Shown here: positions 1 through 4,248 of the stretch, one piece after another
Layout of the letters: each line of letters starts with the position of its first letter
Numbering within the stretch: the first letter of the stretch is position 1
The notes under the pieces: model-generated
What the model was told of the DNA's origin: nothing
The model's database searches: none
Seen by the model: the letters and a program-made list of their open reading frames with translations, nothing else
Source: Conexibacter sp.
GTDB lineage: Bacteria; Actinomycetota; Thermoleophilia; Solirubrobacterales; Solirubrobacteraceae
Direction: 5' to 3'
NCBI GenBank assembly: GCA_025964215.1
Contig: JAOPZG010000469.1
Span: 1-5,078, forward strand
Length of the DNA stretch: 5,078 nt
Program-made: the position numbers and the translations under genes

Positions 1-218
1 CGCAGGTCACGCTGCGCATCGGCGAGCAGGACGTAGGCGTCGAGGTGGTCGACCACGGCGGCGCGACCGTGGCCGCGGCCGACGAGGGCGGCGGGCTGCG
101 CGGCATGCGCGAGCGCGCCGCGGTCTACGACGGCGCGCTCGTCTCCGGGCCGCGCGCGAGCGGCGGCTGGCGGACCGCGACGCGCCTGAGCTTCACGGCC
201 GCGGCGGCCCGCGCATGA
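1..218 (+). CDS. Sensor histidine kinase, C-terminal ATPase end (5' truncated)
   Basis: This is the last 71 complete codons of a histidine kinase whose start lies upstream of the window; the first full codon begins at base 3. The product would autophosphorylate and pass phosphate to the response regulator encoded next. The visible part is the end of a HATPase_c domain of the NarX/DesK (HisKA_3) kind. A VVDHGGA stretch (about residues 14-20 of the visible part) sits where the G1 box (usually D-x-G-x-G) belongs, and [16 protein letters not shown] matches the G2 box, where GL-x-GMRER is typical of this subfamily. The closing strand ends in [10 protein letters not shown]. The stop TGA overlaps the ATG of the next gene (ATGA), so the two are almost certainly co-transcribed and translationally coupled. 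The sensor domain and phospho-acceptor His are not visible, so the signal is unknown. Confidence 0.9.
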   Translation, partial: QVTLRIGEQDVGVEVVDHGGATVAAADEGGGLRGMRERAAVYDGALVSGPRASGGWRTATRLSFTAAAARA

Positions 219-889
219 GCCGCACGTCGATCGTGCTCGTCGACGACCAGGAGCTGCTGCGCATGGGCTTCCGGATGGTCCTCGAGGCGCAGCCCGACCT
301 CGAGCTCGTCGGCGAGGCGTCAGGCGGCGAGGAGGCGCTCGAGGTCGTGGAGCGCCTGCAGCCCGACGTCGTCCTGATGGACGTGCGGATGCCCGGGATC
401 GACGGCGTCGAGACCACGCGCCGCCTCGTGGAGCGCGGCGGTCGCTCGCGCGTGATCATCCTCACCACCTTCGACCTCGACGAGTACGCCTACGCCGCGC
501 TGCGCGCGGGCGCCAGCGGCTTCCTGCTCAAGGACGCCCAGCCCGCCGACCTGCTCTCGGCGATCCGCTCGGTCGCCAGCGGCGACTCGGTCGTCGCGCC
601 GAGCACGACGCGGCGGCTGCTGGAGAGCCTCGCCGACCAGCTCCCGGACCCCGGGCGCGCAGGACGCCTGAGCGATCCGCAGCTCGACGGCGTGACGCCG
701 CGCGAGCGCGAGGTCCTGATCGCCGTCGCCCGCGGGCTCTCCAACGCCGAGATCGCCGAGGAGCTCGTCCTCTCCGAGGCGACCGTCAAGACGCACGTCG
801 GCCGCGTGCTCGCGAAGCTCGCGCTGCGCGACCGCGTGCAGATCGTGGTCTACGCGTACGAGCGCGGGCTGATCTCGCCGGCGATCTAG
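215..889 (+). CDS. NarL/FixJ-family two-component response regulator
   Basis: This 224-residue DNA-binding response regulator has the standard length for its family. The receiver domain covers about residues 1-120. The acidic pair is D10-D11, the phospho-acceptor is D56 in the [10 protein letters not shown] motif, the switch threonines are T84-T85 and the conserved lysine is K106 (FLLKDA). A linker of about 35 residues leads to a LuxR-type helix-turn-helix at about 158-215, with TPREREVL at 161-168, [11 protein letters not shown] at 174-184 and the recognition helix [16 protein letters not shown]. All receiver catalytic residues are intact. The ATG is chosen because it overlaps the stop of the kinase gene (ATGA) and starts exactly at the receiver's first strand; there is no separate Shine-Dalgarno, as expected for coupled translation. 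The target genes cannot be read from the sequence. Its stop codon overlaps that of the convergent downstream gene in the tetramer CTAG. Confidence 0.96.
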   Translation: MSRTSIVLVDDQELLRMGFRMVLEAQPDLELVGEASGGEEALEVVERLQPDVVLMDVRMPGIDGVETTRRLVERGGRSRVIILTTFDLDEYAYAALRAGASGFLLKDAQPADLLSAIRSVASGDSVVAPSTTRRLLESLADQLPDPGRAGRLSDPQLDGVTPREREVLIAVARGLSNAEIAEELVLSEATVKTHVGRVLAKLALRDRVQIVVYAYERGLISPAI

Positions 890-1731
890 CCCTCGGCCGG
901 CTGCGGACGCAGGACGCCCGGGCGCGCGTGCTGCTCGGCGCGCGGGCGCGGCGGCAGACCGCCACCGAACCCGTCCCCCCCACCCCGCTGGATGTCGTCC
1001 TTGCGGATCGCGGTGTAGGCGACGAGCGCGACGAAGAGCACCAACTCGATCGCGCTGACCGTGCCGTCGCCGAGGCCGAGGCCGGACTGCGGGTGCGGCT
1101 TGCTGAACCAGTCGGCGAAGGACGCGCCGAGCGGGCGGGTCACGACGTACGCGGCCCAGAACGCGACGACCGGGTTGAGGCCGAAGCGCCACCAGCCGAG
1201 CATCGGCAGCGCGATGACCCCGAAGAACAGGACCGCCGAGGGGAAGAAGCCCCAGTTCAGCGTGATCGCCGTGAGGTCGCCGGCGGCCGTGCCGAGCGCG
1301 AAGGTGGCAAGGACCGCCGACCAGTAGAAGGTCTCGCGCCGCCGCGTCGTGATGGTGTGGATGTCGAGCGTCCCCTCGCTGCGCTGCCAGCGCCAGAAGA
1401 CGATCGCGACGAGGGCGGCGAAGAACGGCGTCGTGATCGCGTAGGAGAGCCCGAGTCCGTCCTTGATCCCGTCGGCGACCATCGTCCCGAAGATCGCCAC
1501 CATCATGACCGTGAACCAGTAGGTCGGCGCGTGGTAGGCGCGGCGCCGGTACTGGAGGCGGAACGCGAACAGCGTCCCGAAGATCCCGACGAGCCCGGCC
1601 ACCGGGACGCTGTGCTGGCCCATGAAGTCCGACATCGCCTCGCCCATCCCGGTCGTCAGGATCTTGAGGACCCAGAAGAGCGTGGTGATCTCGGGGACCT
1701 TGGCCGCCAGCGGCTCCGTGCCTTTGCGCAT
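886..1731 (-). CDS. DUF347/COG4705-type four-repeat integral membrane protein (paralogue 1)
   Basis: This 281-residue polytopic membrane protein has no established biochemical function. Four repeats, each expected to hold two membrane helices, carry an exactly spaced W-x9-G-x4-D signature: W20/G30/D35, W72/G82/D87, W137/G147/D152 and W192/G202/D207. The most conserved pieces are [10 protein letters not shown] and TRPLGAS. A loop at about 121-137 (IHTITTRR then FYW) is nearly the same in the divergent paralogue. After the last helix there is a hydrophilic Gly/Pro/Arg-rich tail of about 38 residues that the paralogue lacks. The frame is open upstream to 1941, but I chose the ATG at 1731 ([15 protein letters not shown]) because the paralogue's similarity begins there and a longer start would run into the divergent gene. 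There is no clear Shine-Dalgarno; a TAGCCT hexamer eight bases before the ATG could be a -10 for a leaderless transcript. The family (Pfam DUF347, four tandem repeats with a conserved Trp) is assigned from memory. Confidence 0.9.
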   Translation of the reverse strand: MRKGTEPLAAKVPEITTLFWVLKILTTGMGEAMSDFMGQHSVPVAGLVGIFGTLFAFRLQYRRRAYHAPTYWFTVMMVAIFGTMVADGIKDGLGLSYAITTPFFAALVAIVFWRWQRSEGTLDIHTITTRRRETFYWSAVLATFALGTAAGDLTAITLNWGFFPSAVLFFGVIALPMLGWWRFGLNPVVAFWAAYVVTRPLGASFADWFSKPHPQSGLGLGDGTVSAIELVLFVALVAYTAIRKDDIQRGGGDGFGGGLPPRPRAEQHARPGVLRPQPAEG

Positions 1732-1834
1732 GTCGTCCGAGGCTAGGAACGCACCCTGACAAGAACCTGAACGGCAGGCGGCGGGCGGGCGCCCAGTCAG
1801 GTCGGCGCAAGGTTCCCTGGCGCACAGTGCGGCC
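1732..1834. promoter_or_regulatory. Divergent promoter/operator with mirrored pairs of 11-nt-spaced boxes
   Basis: This is the only intergenic space between the two divergent DUF347 genes. Read on the + strand, CCCTGA at 1754-1759 and ACCTGA at 1765-1770 start 11 nt apart. Read on the - strand, ACCTTG (1813-1808) and ACCTGA (1802-1797) also start 11 nt apart. In the direction of transcription each gene therefore has a tandem TCAGGT-like pair, with the near box ending about 20 nt before its ATG. A -10-like hexamer lies 7-8 nt inside the near box on each side: TAGCCT for the - gene, the weaker CACAGT for the + gene. Tandem boxes at one helical turn, placed just upstream of a -10, are typical of OmpR/PhoB-family activators. 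Neither ATG has a Shine-Dalgarno, so leaderless transcripts are likely. The boxes are seen directly; the regulator class is inferred. Confidence 0.6.
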
Positions 1835-2644
1835 ATGACGACCACCACCCACGCGGACGCGGTTCCGTCGCTCGGGCGCAAGATGTTGAACAAGGTCCCG
1901 GAGGTCACGCTCTTCTTCTGGGTCATCAAGATCATGTGCACGACCGTCGGCGAGACCGCCGCCGACTACCTCAACGACAACCTCGGCTTCGGCCTGGTCA
2001 ACACCACGTACTTCACCGGCGCGCTGCTCGCCGTGCTGCTGCTGGCCCAGTTCCAGGTCAAGCGCTACGTGCCGCTCATCTACTGGGCCAACGTCGTGGT
2101 CATCAGCGTCTTCGGCACGCTCATCACCGACAACCTGACCGACGGCCACAACGTGGCGCTGACGACCACGACGCCGATCTTCGCCGTGATCCTCGCGATC
2201 GTCTTCGCGGCATGGTGGGGCGTCGAGCGGACGCTGTCGATCCACTCGATCGTCACCACCCGGCGCGAGGCGTTCTACTGGCTGACGATCCTCTTCACCT
2301 TCGCGCTCGGCACCGCCGCGGGCGACCTGATCGCCGAGAAGGCCGACCTCGGTTACGCGATCTCGATCGCGATCTTCGCCGGCGCGATCGCCGTCGTGAC
2401 GTTCGCCCACTACGTGCTGAAGCTCAACCCGATCCTGTCGTTCTGGTTGGCCTACATCCTGACCCGCCCGCTCGGCGCGTCGATCGGCGACGAGATGTCG
2501 CAGAGCAGCCACAAGTACGGCGGCCTCGGCCTCGGCACGACCGGCACGTCCTACATCTTCCTCGGCTGCATCCTGGCCCTGGTGACGTACCTGACGGTGA
2601 CCAAGAGGGACCAGACGCCGCCGGAGCGCGTCGCGGCCGGCTAG
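1835..2644 (+). CDS. DUF347/COG4705-type four-repeat integral membrane protein (paralogue 2)
   Basis: This 269-residue polytopic membrane protein is a clear paralogue of the divergent neighbour. The four-fold W-x9-G-x4-D signature is again exact: W29/G39/D44, W84/G94/D99, W149/G159/D164 and W204/G214/D219. With two helices per repeat this gives about eight membrane segments. Shared blocks include KVPE before the first repeat, [10 protein letters not shown] in the third, TRPLGAS in the fourth and LGLG just after it. The membrane-embedded Asp/Glu residues (such as E40 and D44) would suit cation handling, but no transport activity is established that I can name. The ATG at 1835 has no Shine-Dalgarno and lies downstream of the shared operator; a later start at M17 is possible but would trim only the non-conserved N-terminus. 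The FTR1 permease gene starts on the base after this gene's stop, so the two form an operon and may share a substrate or pathway. Confidence 0.91.
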   Translation: MTTTTHADAVPSLGRKMLNKVPEVTLFFWVIKIMCTTVGETAADYLNDNLGFGLVNTTYFTGALLAVLLLAQFQVKRYVPLIYWANVVVISVFGTLITDNLTDGHNVALTTTTPIFAVILAIVFAAWWGVERTLSIHSIVTTRREAFYWLTILFTFALGTAAGDLIAEKADLGYAISIAIFAGAIAVVTFAHYVLKLNPILSFWLAYILTRPLGASIGDEMSQSSHKYGGLGLGTTGTSYIFLGCILALVTYLTVTKRDQTPPERVAAG

Positions 2645-3469
2645 GTGTTCGCCAACTACCTCATCGGCCTGCGCGAGGGGCTCGAGGCCTCGCTGGTCGT
2701 GACCATCCTGGTGGCCTACCTGGTCAAGGTGGGACGGCGCGACCGGCTGGCCCCGGTGGCCTACGGGGTGGCGCTGGCGATCGCGGTCAGCGTCGCCTTC
2801 GGCGCGCTGCTGACGTTCACCTCGACGTCGATCCTCCAGAGCTTCCAGTCGCGCGAGATCTTCGGCGGGACGCTCTCGATCGTCGCCGTCGGGTTCGTCA
2901 CGTGGATGGTCTTCTGGATGCGACGGACCGCGCGCGGGATGAGCACGGAGCTCGGCGGCCGGCTCGGGAGCGCGATCGCGGTCGGCGGCCTCGCGGTGGT
3001 CGCGACCGCGTTCCTCGCCGTCGCCCGCGAGGGGCTCGAGACGGCGCTCTTCTTCTGGAGCGCGGTCCAGGCGGCCGGCACGACGACCACGCCGGTCGTC
3101 GGCTTCGCGCTCGGCATCGGGACGTCCGTCGTCCTGGCGTGGCTGCTCTACCGGCGCTCGGTCTCGCTCGACCTCGCGCGCTTCTTCACGTGGACGGGCG
3201 CCGGGCTGATCGTGGTCGCCGCGGGCGTGCTGGCCTACGGGGTCCACGACCTCCAGGAGGGCGGCGCGATCGGCGGCGTGTTCACCTACGCCTTCGACGT
3301 CAGCGACCAGATCCCGCCGGGCAGCTGGTACGCCGCGCTGCTCAAGGGCACCATCAACTTCACGGCGCAGACGACGGTCGCGCAGGCGATCGTCTGGTCG
3401 GCGTACATGGTGGTCGTGATGGGCGCGTTCGCCGGCGGTCGGTGGGGACGCAGTCTCTCGAGCGCCTGA
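2645..3469 (+). CDS. FTR1/EfeU-family iron permease
   Basis: This 274-residue integral membrane protein is close to the usual EfeU length and is predicted to move iron across the cytoplasmic membrane. Both family signature motifs are present: REGLE at 10-14 in the first helix and REGLE at 128-132 in the fourth. Supporting family features are the FTWMVFWMRR-like segment at about 84-94 after a SREIFGG stretch, HDLQE at 201-205, and the SWY region near 227-229. About seven membrane helices are apparent. The start is GTG, directly after the TAG of the upstream DUF347 gene, which implies translational coupling; it places REGLE at residue 10, as the family expects. No EfeO (periplasmic carrier) or EfeB (haem peroxidase) gene is in the window, so this is either a stand-alone permease or one that works with DUF347 proteins. 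Transport of iron is a family-based statement; the ion form and direction are not shown here. Confidence 0.93.
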   Translation: MFANYLIGLREGLEASLVVTILVAYLVKVGRRDRLAPVAYGVALAIAVSVAFGALLTFTSTSILQSFQSREIFGGTLSIVAVGFVTWMVFWMRRTARGMSTELGGRLGSAIAVGGLAVVATAFLAVAREGLETALFFWSAVQAAGTTTTPVVGFALGIGTSVVLAWLLYRRSVSLDLARFFTWTGAGLIVVAAGVLAYGVHDLQEGGAIGGVFTYAFDVSDQIPPGSWYAALLKGTINFTAQTTVAQAIVWSAYMVVVMGAFAGGRWGRSLSSA

Positions 3470-3500
3470 TCCCCGATCCCCCAGGCAATCAGGACTCGAG
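3457..3500. terminator. Possible bidirectional terminator: inverted repeat over two convergent stop codons
   Basis: The arms CTCGAG (3457-3462) plus CCTGAT (3465-3470) pair with ATCAGG (3488-3493) plus CTCGAG (3495-3500). They form a 12-bp interrupted stem with a 17-nt C-rich loop. The permease stop lies in the left arm and the lipoprotein stop in the right arm. There is no T run on either side, so if it terminates transcription it is of the U-less kind. It is the only candidate structure in the 19-bp gap between these convergent genes. Confidence 0.4.
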
Positions 3501-3842
3501 CGAGATCTTCCAGTCCCCGTCCTCCTTGACGAGCTTGATGTCGCCGGTGCCGCTGCCGGCGCCGGCGGCCTTCACGATCGCGGTGTCGCCCTTGACCGCG
3601 ACCGTCCCGATCTTCACGTCGGCGCCCTTCTGCCCCTTGGCGAGCTGCGTGCACTTGGCCTTGCCGCCGATCGCCTTCAGCGGCGCCGCGGCGAGGTCCT
3701 CGCAGAGCTTCGCCGGCGTCTTCGCGCTCTCCGTCACGACCTGGCGGATCTGGTCCTCGTCGCTGCTGCCGCCGCTCCCGCCGCACGCCGGCAGCGCGAG
3801 CACGGCAAGCGCGAGCATGGACAGGACCAGGTTGCGGTTCAT
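3489..3842 (-). CDS. Small secreted lipoprotein, NTF2-like/DUF4878-like fold
   Basis: This 117-residue predicted lipoprotein has a short basic N-terminus (MNRN), a hydrophobic core and the lipobox LPAC with the lipidated cysteine at C20. A GGSGGSS linker follows and should tether the domain to the outer face of the membrane. The mature part starts with an acidic helix (DEDQIRQVV at 29-37) and ends in strands closing with DGDWKISL, the W-K/R-I-S pattern typical of small NTF2-like lipoproteins. C47 and C64 could form a disulfide. No catalytic residues are recognisable and no ligand can be proposed. The ATG at 3842 is supported by the signal peptide beginning immediately and by an AGGGG Shine-Dalgarno six bases upstream. 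It is convergent with the FTR1 gene and divergent from the small basic protein gene, so it is probably its own transcription unit. Assignment to a specific Pfam family is tentative; the lipoprotein call is firm. Confidence 0.85.
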   Translation of the reverse strand: MNRNLVLSMLALAVLALPACGGSGGSSDEDQIRQVVTESAKTPAKLCEDLAAAPLKAIGGKAKCTQLAKGQKGADVKIGTVAVKGDTAIVKAAGAGSGTGDIKLVKEDGDWKISLES

Positions 3843-3877
3843 CGGTGGCCCCTACCCCATGCGGCGCCCGCCGACCC

Positions 3878-3902
3878 CCTGACCGCGCCTGCCTGACCGC
3901 GC
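3878..3902. repeat. 11-bp direct repeat in a divergent intergenic region
   Basis: CCTGACCGCGC occurs twice without mismatch, at 3878-3888 and 3892-3902, with a 14-nt period. It lies between the lipoprotein gene (-) and the small basic protein gene (+). On the - strand each copy contains GTCAGG, the same hexamer found in the DUF347 operator, but here the spacing is 14 nt and not 11. It could be a regulator site for the lipoprotein gene, whose ATG is about 36 nt away, or chance in GC-rich DNA. Confidence 0.4.
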
Positions 3903-3958
3903 ACCCGCGGTCGCGATCCCCGGCAGCAGGGTAGCCCCGGCCGAACGCCCACGACACG

Positions 3959-3964
3959 AGGAGG
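3959..3964 (+). promoter_or_regulatory. Strong Shine-Dalgarno for the small basic protein
   Basis: AGGAGG sits six bases before the ATG at 3971. It is the best ribosome binding site in the window and fixes this short gene as real. It contrasts with the absent or weak sites before the DUF347 and TetR-type genes. Confidence 0.85.
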
Positions 3965-3970
3965 AGCCCC

Positions 3971-4165
3971 ATGGCTCAGCAGACCAAGGCCCAGCGCTCG
4001 GAGTCGGCCAAGAAGGCCGCCGCCACCCGTCAGCAGAACGCGGCCAAGGACGCGGGGACCGACGCGAAGTCCTCGGCCAAGCGTGCCGGCAGCGCCGCGG
4101 GGGCGGCGGCGAAGTCCGCCGGCGAGGCGATCAAGAAGTCGGCGAAGTCCGTCAAGTCGCGCTGA
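3971..4165 (+). CDS. Small Lys/Ala-rich basic protein, histone-H1-tail-like
   Basis: This is a 64-residue, low-complexity protein with 20 Ala, 11 Lys, 4 Arg and only 4 acidic residues, for a net charge of about +11. There are no aromatics, no cysteine and no hydrophobic core. Short K-A/S-A-K units recur (SAKKAA at 12-17, SSAKRAG at 34-40, AAKSAGEAIKKSAKSVKS at 46-63). It would be disordered or form an amphipathic basic helix on contact with a polyanion. Similar tails occur in bacterial histone-H1-like and nucleoid-associated proteins, so binding to DNA or RNA is possible; a stress-related hydrophilic (LEA-like) role is an alternative. No function can be assigned with confidence. The gene is supported by a near-perfect Shine-Dalgarno six bases before the ATG and by a strong hairpin terminator just after the stop, which together make it a single-gene transcription unit. 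Such short, abundant-looking units often encode highly expressed proteins. Confidence 0.75.
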   Translation: MAQQTKAQRSESAKKAAATRQQNAAKDAGTDAKSSAKRAGSAAGAAAKSAGEAIKKSAKSVKSR

Positions 4166-4179
4166 CGCGCGACGCGTCT

Positions 4180-4230
4180 AAGCGGGACAGCGTGTCTCCT
4201 TCTTCTACCTGAGACACGCTGTCCCGTTTT
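4180..4230 (+). terminator. Rho-independent terminator hairpin after the small basic protein gene
   Basis: A 16-bp perfect inverted repeat pairs 4183-4198 (CGGGACAGCGTGTCTC) with 4211-4226 around a 12-nt pyrimidine-rich loop, followed by TTTT at 4227-4230. In RNA the stem can extend by a G-U and two A-U pairs using bases 4180-4182. It begins 17 nt after the TGA of the small gene. The T run is short but this is the most stable hairpin seen in the window. Its right arm also overlaps the candidate -35 of the next gene, so it could double as an operator. Confidence 0.8.
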
Positions 4231-4240
4231 GCCCTAGGAT
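4211..4240 (+). promoter_or_regulatory. Candidate promoter for the TetR-GAF-phosphatase gene
   Basis: GAGACA (4211-4216, four of six matches to TTGACA) and TAGGAT (4235-4240, fits the actinobacterial TAGRRT -10) are 18 bp apart. Transcription would start close to the ATG at 4249, giving a leaderless or very short leader. The alternative reading is that AGGA within TAGGAT is a weak Shine-Dalgarno eight to nine bases from the ATG. The -35 lies inside the right arm of the preceding hairpin. Confidence 0.4.
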
Positions 4241-4248
4241 CCGCGTGG

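Noticed and set aside
928..1746. Plus-strand open frame antisense to the minus-strand DUF347 gene
   Set aside because: It is rich in Arg, Glu, Asp and Pro with no fold or motif, while the minus frame has the complete four-repeat pattern.
1753..1814. DtxR/IdeR-type iron box in the DUF347 intergenic region
   Set aside because: The boxes are tandem pairs and not the single 19-bp palindrome with TTAGG/CCTAA ends expected for DtxR/IdeR, so iron control by that family is not supported.
1732..1941. N-terminal extension of the minus-strand DUF347 gene to an upstream ATG
   Set aside because: The extra 70 residues would cover the divergent promoter and the start of the opposite gene, and they have no counterpart in the paralogue, whose similarity begins near the ATG at 1731.
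320..3247. Very long minus-strand open frame of 975 codons
   Set aside because: It runs antisense to four well-supported genes, is dominated by Arg, Asp, Gly, Ala and Pro as expected for a shadow frame in GC-rich DNA, and shows no domain.
1936..3882. Plus-strand open frame of 648 codons
   Set aside because: It overlaps the DUF347 and FTR1 genes in another frame, is Arg/Pro-rich and has no recognisable motif; the real frames have membrane segments and REGLE motifs.
3286..3972. Minus-strand open frame of 228 codons covering the lipoprotein gene in another frame
   Set aside because: It lacks a signal peptide or domain; the 117-residue frame has a lipobox, a Shine-Dalgarno and an NTF2-like ending.
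4180..4230. Inverted repeat as the end of an insertion sequence
   Set aside because: There is no transposase, no second copy in the window and no target duplication; the position after a stop codon and the following T run fit a terminator.
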